Shown here piece after piece: positions 53,676 through 63,299 of a DNA stretch of 64,000 bases (positions within the stretch are counted from its first letter, which is position 1; each line of letters opens with the position of its first letter). The position numbers were made by a program, and so were the translations under genes. The stretch covers positions 204,701 to 268,700 of the forward strand of contig CM030940.1 in NCBI GenBank assembly GCA_018136815.1, written 5' to 3'. The notes below the pieces were generated by a model. That model made no database searches. It was given only the letters and a program-made list of their open reading frames with translations, and had not been told where the DNA came from. Source of the DNA: Isochrysis galbana. Taxonomy: Eukaryota; Haptophyta; Isochrysidales; Isochrysidaceae.

Positions 53676-53818
53676 GCGAGGGGGGACGACCCGCATCGCG
53701 TTCTTTTGGGAGCGACTCGAGTAACGTCCACAACCACAGGCGCCGCATCCCTAGCTCACGAGCGACACGCACCGCTTCCCGTAACAAAGCGCTCCCAACG
53801 CCTGGACCGCACCAATCT
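53676..53818 (-). pseudogene. Partial duplicate of the acetyltransferase gene
   Basis: 53722-53816 repeats 53359-53453 with few changes (GCGPGVGSALLREAV-like instead of GQGVGRALLREAM). It is joined to CGACCCGCATCGCGTTCTTT (53688), which itself recurs at 54359. Both ends of the domain are missing, so it is a fragment. Confidence 0.7.
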
Positions 53819-53837
53819 CCGTCCCCCTCCGGCATCT

Positions 53838-53940
53838 CCCCCCCCGTCCCTCCGGCATCTCCCTTCCTTCTCCCCTCCTCCGGCATCTCCCCTCCTCCGG
53901 CATCTCCCCTCCTCCGGCATCTCCCCTCCTCCGGCATGGC
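53838..53940. repeat. 16-bp minisatellite (CCGGCATCTCCCCTCCT)n
   Basis: Five to six units of CCGGCATCTCCCCTCCT with length variation. Confidence 0.9.
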
Positions 53941-54003
53941 GCTAATCCTCATAAAAAAAATAGAGGTCTCAAAAAAAAATGTTGCCATGAATACAACACA
54001 CAA

Positions 54004-54225
54004 ATGGCGGACGAAGAAATCTTGAAGAAAATCAAGAGTTATGAGTTGATTAAACAGTCTAGCAAAGAGGCTATGGAGCTATCCAAACTCATTCTTGATA
54101 TACTTCGTCCAAATCAGGACATCCAATCGGAAGTTAAACTATTAAAACTGAAAATAGAGGGTTATCAAGCAAACATCCGCCTAGCGGAAGCTGAACTAAA
54201 ACGACTCAGGCGACAAATAAGGTAA
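54004..54225 (+). CDS. Small Lys-rich coiled-coil protein or first exon
   Basis: 73 codons from ATG 54004: MADEEILKKIKSYELIKQSS, then SKLILDILRPNQD, VKLLKLKIEGYQANIRLAEA and ELKRLRRQ. It is strongly helical with heptad-like Leu/Ile spacing. AT-rich codon use contrasts sharply with the GC-rich surroundings. The stop codon sits in ATAAGGTAAGCGCG, a good splice donor, so this could be the first exon of a longer gene. It is bordered by minisatellite and duplicated DNA. Family not recognised; recent transfer (for example from a virus) is possible but unproven. Confidence 0.5.
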   Translation: MADEEILKKIKSYELIKQSSKEAMELSKLILDILRPNQDIQSEVKLLKLKIEGYQANIRLAEAELKRLRRQIR

Positions 54226-55321
54226 GCGCGCCCTTTCCGACCGGGTACTTGCCCAATATAAAATTTCCAAGGGGGGCCAACGAAGGGAAGAGGCTGCCGC
54301 CGGCGGCGTCCCGCCTGGGTCGGGTGAAGGCCCTTGGTCGGGGTGGCGAGGGGGGGGGCGACCCGCATCGCGTTCTTTTGGGAGCGGACCATCGTAACGA
54401 AACGCGGGTGGAGTGTGTTTGTATTCAGTGTCTGTAGCGCACGTCATGCCCCCCACTGCGCGTGCGCGAGCCGCTCGCGCGAGGATCAATCCGGAGGCGT
54501 CTTCCTCCCCGCGCGCTTTCTTCTTTTTTCGCCGCGCGGACTCACCCCAGCGTTTCGTTACGGGTTTTATCTAGCCGACGTTTATGACAAAAAAAAACTG
54601 GCACCGAATGAAGGCAAGGCGCCTGACGAATTCTTCGGAAGGGCCGGTTCATCCGCCCACCGTTCAACGGATAACGGTCTGCCCACTTCCCGCGCCCCCT
54701 CATTTCGCAGAGGGGCAATCGAAGGGGCGTGCGATCCGATCTCGATCCTCCAACGCACAGCTCGGCGATCTCGACGGATGTGCCACTCATCATCGGCACC
54801 AATCTCGCTCTGATCTTCGATCTCGCCACTCAGATACCGAACGGGCATCGGCGACGCCGCGGACGCCACGCGACGATCTCGCTCGTATCCCACCGGCTTT
54901 GATTGGCCAATCTCGGCAGCGTCTCATCCGCCTTCTCTCCTCAGCAGAGCCCATCGCCTCGCTCCCCTCCCGCCACCCTTGCCCCCGCTCCCCCCGCCCC
55001 CCGCTCCCCCTCCCCCCTCCCACCTCCCCCGCAAGCTCCGGGCCCGTACGCCCCGCCGTCCCCACCACACCTCCCTGCCGCTCCTCCACCCTGCCCCACT
55101 TCTCGAACCAACCTGACGACTGAAGCCCGTTCATCCCACAGGCCGCTTGCACCCCTCGCCCGCTGCAGCCATCTCCTCGCACGCAAGGCGCTCCGCTCCT
55201 GTTACCAACCGTGGCTCTCGACCTGAATCGAAAGGAAGATAGCCCTTCGGACGAGTGCTGTGTCTAGCTGCCGCTCGCCTCGACGCAAGAGCCGTTCTCA
55301 GCGGCCCACCAGAGCTCCGTC
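54226..55321. other. No gene recognised
   Basis: Contains a repeat of the 53688 segment (54340-54385) and a Pro-rich stretch (54960-55100). Overlapping frames on both strands show no family features. It may hold the 5' end of the following gene. Confidence 0.4.
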
Positions 55322-56659
55322 ATGGCTTGCCAAACACACGACGCTTGCTCCGTTTTCCAATCGCTCGCCAATTCCGATGCGACAATTGAGTTTGACTGGA
55401 CGAGTGGAGGGAGCGAGGTGACGAGGGGACCCACAGTCAACCAGCACGCAATCTCTTCCGACATTCAAGCTGCCGGGGTGCTATTCTGCCCATTCACCAC
55501 GTCACCGGACATCGGCATGAACAACGATGACCAAAGACAGCACTTAGCTCCTCTATGGCACGCCAAAGATCTGGATGAGCACGTAAGCCCTTCTACACCC
55601 TCAACATCTGCGAGACCCTCGCCAACTTTCCTATCGGCTATTCGGCAGGGAACTTCTTCGGTGGCGCGAACATTTATGCCAAACGACAGCGATGCTGATG
55701 CCACCGGCTTTGTTGCTCATTCGTTCCCTCAGCACGTATCATTGCCTGTCACGACCACGAACAAGATGAGAATGGACCGCAAACGTAACGCTGTCGTTAA
55801 CGATGATTCCGTTGCAAAGCGCTCTGCGACTATATCGGACGTGGACATGCATGATTCACATCGACGAGAGCAGGCAGCGTCTCCCTCCAGATGCCCTCTA
55901 TCAAACGACGTTGGACAGATCTTCAACCATCAAGAACCTTTGAGCAACAACTGTCAGCGCTCATCCTCTTACATTCATTATGCTGATGCATCAAAGCTAG
56001 CACCCTTACCAGCGTCCTGTGCACCTGCGCACGTTGTTTGTTTTGCACATGCCGGCTCACGCCAAGAGCAGCTCCTGCAAACAATTGATGGCTCGCGACC
56101 AGCTTGCTTGGCAAAATCGGTGTCCACGCCTTCGGTCAAGGCAATCAAAACGGAGCACACAATTTCCTCGAGCGCTCTGTCGAGGTGTGATCATGAAGAA
56201 GAGGACACCATGTTCATCAAGGCATGCACGGCATGGCAACGGCTGATATCTGCGCTACCTAATACAGTAACCCGCAAACCATGGTTGCCTCCCGGCAGCC
56301 TTTTCTTCGATGCGATTGATCAGGGAATCGATCGTGCGACGGCTTACACACTTGCACAAGAGTTCGCAATATGCTGCGCGCAACGGCAGCGCGAAAAGTG
56401 CGAGGCGTTGGTGGCCATGCTACGCCAAGTGGGCAGGGCTTTTTTGGCATTCGCCCCGTTCCCGGACGAAGCAATGATGCCGGCATCACCTAGGCAGATG
56501 GTATCGCCACTGAAACAGCTCTCAGACTTAGTTTCTACACGGCATGAGAGTGCAATAGCGCAGTCAACACGCACGGCCACCAAAATCATGCCCGACACGT
56601 GTGATACAACGCAGCTGCTCCTTTCTATTGACGAGCTGGTCACGTTGGCATTTTCATGA
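55322..56659 (+). CDS. Hypothetical protein, Ser/Thr-rich with helical C terminus
   Basis: A single open frame of 445 codons with a Met start and lower GC than the genes around it. The first 280 residues are rich in Ser, Thr, His and Pro and probably disordered; KMRMDRKRNAV and SVAKRSAT supply basic patches that could be nuclear signals. Residues about 290-400 look folded and helical: DTMFIKACTAWQRLISALP, FFDAIDQGIDRATAYTLAQE and CEALVAMLRQVGRAFLAFAP. There is no hydrophobic segment long enough for a membrane span. No known domain was recognised. Confidence 0.6.
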   Translation: MACQTHDACSVFQSLANSDATIEFDWTSGGSEVTRGPTVNQHAISSDIQAAGVLFCPFTTSPDIGMNNDDQRQHLAPLWHAKDLDEHVSPSTPSTSARPSPTFLSAIRQGTSSVARTFMPNDSDADATGFVAHSFPQHVSLPVTTTNKMRMDRKRNAVVNDDSVAKRSATISDVDMHDSHRREQAASPSRCPLSNDVGQIFNHQEPLSNNCQRSSSYIHYADASKLAPLPASCAPAHVVCFAHAGSRQEQLLQTIDGSRPACLAKSVSTPSVKAIKTEHTISSSALSRCDHEEEDTMFIKACTAWQRLISALPNTVTRKPWLPPGSLFFDAIDQGIDRATAYTLAQEFAICCAQRQREKCEALVAMLRQVGRAFLAFAPFPDEAMMPASPRQMVSPLKQLSDLVSTRHESAIAQSTRTATKIMPDTCDTTQLLLSIDELVTLAFS

Positions 56660-57086
56660 GCATCAGCAGCCACATGACACGTAAGAAACGTTATCTATTC
56701 GCACACGTATACATGCTGTGCCATTCTTTTCCAATTGTCGTCCGTATTTTGTCTCCAACACTTGTTCCCGTGTTTTCCTTTTGTACTCCGCGAGCAGCCA
56801 ACTCCTGGTGTGTGCCCATCTCCTGTCACAAGCGTACTTCGTGACCACTGCTTCCAAGGATGAATACAGGAAGAGGGAGGAGATCCACAGTGGCTGACCG
56901 GGACCCATACCATCAAAATACTCGGCCCTGGTGACAATAGAACATTTGTTCAATTTTGCGCTCCCACCAGTTGTTCGCCCGAGGCCATTATTACAGTAGT
57001 AGTAGTAGTATATTTCCCTAATATTTTCTAGCTGTGCCCCCCCCCCCCCCCCAACTTCCCCCGCTTCCATCCTACTGTCCTTCCAG
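56660..57086. other. No gene recognised
   Basis: 3' flank of the hypothetical gene, with (AGT)n at 56998-57010 and a C run at 57037-57052. The last eight bases (CCTTCCAG) are the left target duplication of the MITE. Confidence 0.5.
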
Positions 57087-57556
57087 TAGGGCTAGGTAAA
57101 AATATGTAAACTTTGTTGCCCAAATATGTAGTAAAAATATGTCGAAATATGTAGAAAATCCGCCCAAATATGTAGAAAATATGTACATACAATAAGATGA
57201 AAATGCGCCGGGGAGGCGTCCCTCTGCCTCAAAAAAGTCAAAAGCACCCACCCACACCAACCACAAGAACATAAAAGAGCTAGCACACCGCTTCGCTCAT
57301 GAATAAAACATCAGATTATTTGCCAGGTACGTAGTACGTAGACCCTCTGCTCCTGCTTGCGCTTGTTGTGAGCTTGTAACGCAATATGAGGGACGCGGAC
57401 ACTTGATCTGCAAGGGAGTTAGTATGTAAACCTCCTCCCTACCGCCCAAATACGCCGTAAATATGTGAAATATGTACGAAAATGTAACGATATGTAATCC
57501 GGAGAAGTTGACCCAAATATGTAGTTCAATATGTCACATATTTTTACCTAGCCCTA
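57087..57556. mobile_element. hAT-type MITE (470 bp) with 8-bp target duplication
   Basis: Terminal inverted repeats TAGGGCTAGGTAAAAATATG at both ends, perfect over 20 bases, flanked by CCTTCCAG on both sides (57079-57086 and 57557-57564). An 8-base duplication and a TAGGG-start terminus are hAT hallmarks. The interior is AT-rich and non-coding, with many ATATGTAG/AAATATGT units near both ends that may be transposase-binding repeats. No transposase is present, so it is non-autonomous. Perfect TIRs and TSD suggest recent movement. Confidence 0.92.
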
Positions 57557-57763
57557 CCTTCCAGGCGGGGCCCACCTCACTGCCTTGTTGCCTTGTTCAA
57601 CTGTCAATCGGTCGCTTACGCCCCGCATATGTGGCTTCCACATCATCTTGCAACCTCCACTGCCCCCTTCTCTGTGCTGCCGTGTGCTGTTGCGTACTCC
57701 TATTTGCTGCGATGTGCCGGAGTAAGTCCGCGTGCCACCTCTGCACTCTGGGCGTCAACCTTC

Positions 57764-58115
57764 AAACTATTATTATAGTTTCAGCGACGATGCAGCGCGC
57801 GCCGACCGACCGCACCCTCTTCCCAGCCCCCCGCCACCACGACGCCCCATAGGGGCCGACCCAAGCCGCCGGAGCCGAAGCGCTTACAGGCCGCTGCCCC
57901 ACCCGACCAAGACGTCGACATGGCCCAGCCGCCCTCTCCTCCCTTGCAGCCACAGAGGCAAGGAACGGGAAAACTCCTGTTCCCAGCCGCCAGCCGAACA
58001 ACCGACCCAGAGCCAAGCTCTGGCCCCCACAGCGCCGCCGCCATGCCACCCCCTCAAGGACTCCCCATGGGGTGTTGCAGCTCTGCTGCCACCCCCATGG
58101 AGGCAACTCCTACCA
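57764..58115 (+). mobile_element. Hairpin-headed LINE, ORF1 part before the SINE
   Basis: Perfect hairpin AAACTATTATTATAGTTT (57764-57781), spacer CAGCGACG, ATG at 57789 (MQRAPTDRT; Glu changed to Gln). Same subfamily as 43945-44357. Frameshifts break the protein. The ORF1 sequence stops at CTACCA, where the SINE begins. Confidence 0.7.
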
Positions 58116-58495
58116 TGTCGCATTCGCGATGTCTCAGAGGCAAAGAAGAAATAACAATAAAAGAAATACAGTAAAAAGTAAAAAGAACAGAGGAAGAAAG
58201 AAGAAGAAGAGTGAAAGAAAGAAGAGAAAAACCCAGAGTATATAGGGTGGTTCTCAGCCCTTCCCATTGGACCTATGGCTACGTAAACTCTCACGTGGCA
58301 TAGTGGTTCAACCCACCGCCTTCATACCAACCTTTTGCTCTGGGTCGCGAGTTCGAGTCCGGACGGAGCGCTCTGCAGTTCGAGCCCCGCTCCTTCTCCT
58401 CTCCGCTCCTCTCCGCTCTTCTTCTACCGTTAAAATTCCGCACTCTTCTTCTACCGGTAAAATTCCGCTCTTCTTCTAACGTTAAATTCTGCGAA
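58116..58495 (+). mobile_element. tRNA-related SINE, second copy
   Basis: Starts TGTCGCATTCGCGATGTCTC like the copy at 42396. A box at 58296-58306, B box at 58350-58360. The 3' part is shorter and has TACCGTTAAAATTCCG-like units. ORF1 resumes at about 58497 with some 20 bases missing relative to 17500-17515, so the insertion came with a small deletion or a boundary change. No clear target duplication. Confidence 0.75.
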
Positions 58496-58496
58496 C

Positions 58497-58618
58497 CTAC
58501 TTTTATAAGTGGGGGTCAATGGGGGCCTCGCGCCCCCCTCTCTCCATCGCGGACATCCCTTGGGGTGGGCCCGTACAATCAACCCCAGTCCCTGCCCTCC
58601 GGTAGGGGCTGGGCAATC
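58497..58618 (+). mobile_element. ORF1 continuation after the SINE
   Basis: AACCTACTTTTATAAGTGGG through GGGGCTGGGCAATCAA matches 17515-17640, completing the ORF1 interrupted by the SINE. It ends at the A run of an inverted LINE tail. Confidence 0.75.
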
Positions 58619-58737
58619 AAAAAAAAATCTTCTTAAAATTCCCCGCTACGCGTGCGGCGTGAGGCAGTGTGCTAGTGTACCTCCCTACTACCCAACCTTA
58701 ACCCCTGACAACCCCCTCCCCCTTTCCCAGTTCCGGG
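58619..58737 (-). mobile_element. LINE 3' tail, short
   Basis: AAAAAAAATCTTCTTAAAAT, then CCCCGCTACGCGTGCGGCG, GTGTACCTCCCTACTACCC and the CCCCTCCCCC block: the reverse complement of the last 120 bases of the 52.6-kb LINE. At 58737 it switches to family T sequence. Confidence 0.75.
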
Positions 58738-59505
58738 GCTACCTGACGCTACGAAAATCTTCGCCAAGAAATGGTGCGATTCGCCCCCCCTCTCTCCCCC
58801 TCCGTCACGCGCGCTCACGCTCTACCCGTAAAGAATGGGCGGTCGCGCCCGCGGGGGGATCTGTTCCTTTATATCTAAGCTACATTCGGCATTTGATTCC
58901 CGCCCGATGCAGCGCCGTGTCGGGCTGTCGACAGTCCGACCACCCCCTGACCCTCTGGCATCATTGCCCGCGCAGCCCACCCAGCTCCTCACAGCGCGCG
59001 CACGCGGCTACCCTGGCTACCACAGACCCCGCCCCGACCATCCCGACCCGCCCCTCGCAGGATTCGCCTTCTCTCGAACTCGGCATCGAGAACCAGGACC
59101 AGCTCACCAACGCGGCCGTCCACGCGTGGCTGACGAGCCTGCGCGTTGAGGCTGCCTACGCGGCCATCCTCTCTCGGACAGTGCCAGATCTGGCATTGAT
59201 CGATGAGGCGAGACCCGCGGGTGGCCTCAGGACGGGCCTTGTCGTGGCGCTCTACGCTGCGGCGGGCAGGAAAGACCAAGATCCTACCAGAGCGCCTCAT
59301 AGCGCATCTCGCGGGAACCCACCACCCAGAGCAGAAATCATTTTCTGCCGCTGGGTGGTGGCCTTGGCAGATGGGGATGGGGCCCGGATATGTGTTAGTT
59401 GGGTGTATTGGGAACTTTCTAATGGAAAAAATTCTGAAATTTCCTTAACCGTGAGATGGTCATTTTTTTACCCCTAATAAAAAAACCCTGTTTGACCGCC
59501 CTACC
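58738..59505 (+). mobile_element. TIR element family T, 5'-truncated copy
   Basis: Parallels 40672-42023 without the 203-bp tandem repeat: the CTACGAAAATCTTCGCC block, TATA-like motif (58868), the conserved frame (58895-59390, PSLELGIENQDQLTN to FCRWVVALAD) and the right terminus CTGTTTGACCGCCCTA (59490-59505). The left TIR is lost at the junction with the LINE tail. Confidence 0.8.
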
Positions 59506-59938
59506 ACACGTGGTCTGACTCATTCACTCGATTTGGGGCAGTCGGTATCTCGTTGAAATCACGATCCACTACGTCTCACATACAGCACCAAGTAGACTCT
59601 GCAAATCTGATGGGTGCTGTATGTCCATACCAAAGAGCACCGACCGCGTAAAAGCAGACAACAGGTTTCGTCACACGTCTATAGGGAGGAGACGAGGGAG
59701 GTTGAGCAGTTCCCTGCAGTTGAGCAGTTCCCTGCACTTGAGCAGTTCCCTGCAGTTGAGCAGTTCCCTGAAGTCCGCCCCGCCCCCCCCCCCCTGCCCC
59801 CCTGCCGCCCACCCTGCGTTTCCTACCAGCCCCCCTCTCCCTTCACAGCCCTCCCCCTGTCGCCCTCCCCGCGTGTCAGAATCGCGATGGACTCCGCTTT
59901 TGTGACACGTCCTATGGAACCAGACGAAGAGACCCGTC
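59506..59938. repeat. Spacer with an 18-bp minisatellite
   Basis: No gene. TTGAGCAGTTCCCTGCAG-like units occur four times in tandem at 59701-59774. Confidence 0.8.
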
Positions 59939-60300
59939 AAGTGTCCTCTTGCAGGCGGCGAGAGGTCTGGAGTCTCGACATCCGAAACATCACCTAGGGT
60001 AGCTAAACCTCTTAGTAGGAACCACAGCGGATATCAATGAGAATCCTACGATATATAAGGGAAGGTAACCCGAGCCAACACTAGAGCAAAGGATGAACCA
60101 CAGTCTCCTCCCGCCCCCTTCTCTCCAACTCCTAGCCGAAGCAGCGCGCGCGCCCTCCCCGGAACCAGCTTCTCCGCTAAAGAGGGAACTAGGAAAGGGG
60201 GAGGGAGTTGTTAGGGGTTAAGGTTGGGTAGTAGGGAGGTACACAAGCACACTGCCTCACGCCGCACGCGTAGCGGGGAATTTTAAGAAGATTTTTTTTT
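59939..60300 (+). mobile_element. LINE 3' end, 5'-truncated second copy
   Basis: Starts within the last codons of ORF2 (GGCGGCGAGAGGTCTGGA, CGAAACATCACCTAG) and follows the 52256-52605 copy closely to AATTTTAAGAAGATTTTTTTT. A typical 5'-truncated LINE insertion. Confidence 0.9.
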
Positions 60301-60362
60301 AAAAAATAGTGTTTGACCGTCCTACCTTAGAAGTTAAAATAGTGCGTTTGACTGCCCTAGGA
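60301..60362 (+). mobile_element. Two family T right-end remnants
   Basis: GTTTGACCGTCCTACC (60309) and GTTTGACTGCCCTAGG (60347) are two diverged right TIRs in the same orientation. The LINE tail directly precedes the first. Confidence 0.7.
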
Positions 60363-60364
60363 GG

Positions 60365-60490
60365 GTGGACGCGGTCGCTTGGCTAGCGACTATTCCATGG
60401 GGGCTGGGGGGCCGCCCTCGGCAGGGGGCCCGGTGGAGAGGCAAGAGTCGCGCCGGCGCGCTCCATCGCAACCAACTATAATGTTAGTTG
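60365..60490 (-). mobile_element. Solo hairpin head (MERAA subfamily)
   Basis: Minus strand: hairpin CAACTA/TAGTTG (60490-60473), ATG at 60466 (MERAGA), then the ORF1 head to AAGCGACCGCG at 60366, where it ends. The same endpoint is used by the inverted head at 24282-24402. Only about 125 bases of the element are present. Confidence 0.7.
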
Positions 60491-61021
60491 CGGAATGGAC
60501 ATTGAATGGAATGATAGGTATAGGTGTAGCAGAGTTTTTCAAGATTATGTTTTTCAGTTGAGACATTCGCACAGCGGAGGTGAGTCAACCGTGCGTTGCG
60601 AATACTAGCGCCGCCGACTTGTGTCTCCCGGCTTGCCAAAGTTGGCTCGGCAAGGATATGACCTCAAGAGCATGCTGAGTTGGGCGTGCAACCCAAACCT
60701 CCCTATGAAGGTGACGGCAACCGTACAAGACAACTAGAAAATGACCGATGCCGAGAGCACTCGCCGCATTCGAAGGTGGTGTCTGGGAACTAAGCGGGGA
60801 TGATTGCATCGACCATAATCCAATCGGCTTTTGTCCACCGAGACTGTTCCTGGATGACTTCCCCCCCCTCCCTTCCCATACGCTTGGCGGCGCACACGGC
60901 CAGACACGGCACATCATCACTAAGCATGGACACCTGTATCCGCGGTAAGGCGGGTGAGGCGGGGCGGAAATTTGCAGATGAGGGTCCGGTGAAATCTCGT
61001 CAACCGGCGCCTTGCTCACAT
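60491..61021. other. 3' flank of the membrane-protein gene; no gene recognised
   Basis: Frames on both strands lack family features. Confidence 0.4.
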
Positions 61022-62197
61022 CTAGTCACCGTAGTTGAACTCGAACTTGTAAACATCAAGCATGAAAGGTCGCAGGTTCTGCTTCTTCGCAAGGGCATCG
61101 ATCGCCGGCCCCTTGTCGAGCTTGACGAGCTCTCCCGTGAAGGTTGGCGGCGCTACAATGTGTGCGGCCGTTTGCAAGTCGAACGAGTAATCGGTCTCCT
61201 CCTTTGGCCACACCTCAAACCGCATAGGCACGCGTGCAAGCATCATGATAGAGACCGTCTTCCCTTTGACCTTGCGCGGCGACGAGAGCAGCAAGTACTC
61301 ATGCGTCTTGGCACCCGTCACCTGGTGGGGACGGACGAGACTCACGCCTCAGCGAGTGATATGCGGGCGGCGCGCGGCGACCGGTAAACATGCTCTTGCC
61401 TTGTCCGATAGCATCATGCTCGAGTGGTAGATCTCAGAAGTGTTGACCGTCACCGCAATGCCTGGGCTGAGGACGGAGAGCTGAGAGACGGATAAGCTCC
61501 CAGGTAATAGCGCGTCCCATCGAGACGTGTTGGGAGAGAGCCGCCACACGCCTACAAGGTGAAGCCGCGAGGAGTTGCTAGGCGGTGACAGGGTCGGGGA
61601 TGCATTCGGCGAAAGCAGCCTGGGCTGGCTTAAGCGGGGGATGCGACGCGCTTTGGGGCGTCGACGTTGTGTGGAGGTGGTGCGCACCGGTGAGAAATTC
61701 GCTCTGCGTCGTCTTGAGCGGGAAATGGGAGCCAAGCTCCCAATTGGAGCAGGGGACCTCGTAGTTGTAGACAAAGTAGGTCGGCACGCAAATGCCAATC
61801 AGGCTGCGGAGGGGCCGAGCGAGGGGCAAGCAGCGTCAATATTGAGGCTGGGAGGCGAGGCGAGGGCACACGAAGCCAGCGTGCCTAGCAACGGGGCTGG
61901 ATACGGATTGACTGAGATGAGCAATGAGGCTGGCGGCGGGGCGAGGAGGGGTAAGCAAGGCGAGCGAGGAGTCGAATCCGAGAGACGACCGTCTCGCCGC
62001 GTATTGCTCGACGCTCTCACCTGACGACTGAGAGTGCGAGCTCCACTTTTTTGGCGTAGAGCGCTCCGAAGACGACGGCAAATACGCTTGCTCCTCCAAG
62101 AGTGATCTCCCACGGCAGCCCATCGTCTGTGTGAGAAACGGCCGAGTTGCAGAGGAAGGCGACGATGGCGATGGCGAGGATCGCGAGCGTGGAGGGT
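61022..62197 (-). CDS. Membrane protein of unknown family (first exon unresolved)
   Basis: Exons placed by frame: 62197-62021, 61803-61688, 61551-61400 and 61321-61022. Introns are 217, 136 and 78 bases; the last is a GC-AG intron (AAG|GCAAGA...CCACCAG). The protein has two or three N-terminal hydrophobic segments (LAILAIAIVAFLCNSAV; ITLGGASVFAVVFGALY; LIGICVPTYFVYNYEVP), then a probably beta-rich domain: CSNWELGSHFPLKTTQSEFL, LSVLSPGIAVTVNTSEIYHS, THEYLLLSSPRKVKGKTVSI and MRFEVWPKEETDYSFDL, ending KFEFNYGD. I do not recognise it. An ATG further upstream (62455, MKLTVAACTRLCGGW) may begin the first exon, but no donor was found. Confidence 0.65.
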
Positions 62198-62321
62198 CTG
62201 CCGCGAGAAGGAGCGAACGACGGAGTGGAAGGTGGGGAAAGGGGGTGGTGTTGGGTTGAGGGAAAGGAAGGCAAAGGAGGGTGGGGAGAGAGGGAGGGGG
62301 AGAGGGGAGAGAGGGGAAAGG

Positions 62322-62359
<38 letters not shown>

Positions 62360-62530
62360 CTGTGTGTGTGTGTGTGTGTGAGGCGAGGGCTCGGTGGGCC
62401 TCTTCCAGCCGCCGCAGAGCCGCGTGCACGCGGCCACCGTGAGCTTCATTCCCTGCCCCTCCCCTCCCCTCCCCATCTCCCAGCTTCCCTCTCCCTCCTT
62501 CCCTTCTCACCGCTCAAGCAGCGGGTTGCC
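62198..62530. repeat. (TG)n microsatellite and possible first exon
   Basis: (TG)n at 62325-62380 lies between the candidate start exon (about 62455) and the first placed exon of the membrane protein. No firm splice sites were seen. Confidence 0.6.
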
Positions 62531-62537
62531 CATCGCC

Positions 62538-62539
<2 letters not shown>

Positions 62540-62611
<72 letters not shown>

Positions 62612-62898
62612 AGAGAGAGAAGAGAGAGAAGAGAGAGAAGAGAGAGAAGAGAGAGAAGAGAGAGAAGAGAGAGAAGAGAGAGAAGAGAGAGAAGAGAGAG
62701 AAGAGAGAGAAGAGAGAGAATAGACAGAGAGAGAAGAGAGAGAAGAGAGAGAATAGACAGAGAGAGAAGAGAGAGAGAGAAGAGAAGGGAGAGAGAGAGA
62801 GAGAGAGAGAACAGGAGAGAGAAGAGAAGAGAGAGAGAGAAGAGAGAGAAGAGAGAGAAGAGAGAATAGACAGAGAGAGAAGAGAGAGAGAGAAGAGA

Positions 62899-62942
<44 letters not shown>
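62540..62942. repeat. (GA)n tract with AGAGAGAAG higher-order units
   Basis: A GA run followed by about 12 units of AGAGAGAAG (62607-62720), then irregular GA/GAA/ACAG variants. Frames through it are Arg/Glu or Leu/Ser artefacts. Confidence 0.95.
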
Positions 62943-62943
<1 letters not shown>

Positions 62944-63299
62944 GCGGCACGCGCGAGATCGCCCCACAGAACACACCGTACCTATAAATAGAAAGATCGA
63001 GGGAGAGCTCTCTCTCTGCAACTCTCCTCTCTTCAAAACTCTGCGCACCAACTAATAATATAATCTAACCGAGCATTAAGTACCACTACTCTCACTAGCC
63101 CTGGCACTACTAACACGACAGCCCTCAGCGCACCTGCCCGTACACCTTAGCGCGGGCTGTTGACACAGATACATACACCTAGGCACCCCTGTCTGAGTTG
63201 AGTTCTGTTGAGTTCTATTGTAGACGTGTCAATTCTACTGCTACTGCCGGTGTGGCAACGTCGTCGTTTACCCCGTCGCTAGAGTGCGCTAGCCGATCG
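62943..63299. other. No gene recognised; possible leader of the next ORF
   Basis: AT-richer spacer with a short direct repeat GTTGAGTTCTGTTGAGTTCT at 63196. It could be the terminal repeat or leader of a retrotransposon, given the ORF that follows, but no PBS or LTR boundary could be fixed. Confidence 0.3.

Noticed and set aside
62446..63051. Leu/Ser repeat proteins on the minus strand
   Set aside because: Translation of the (GA)n tract only.
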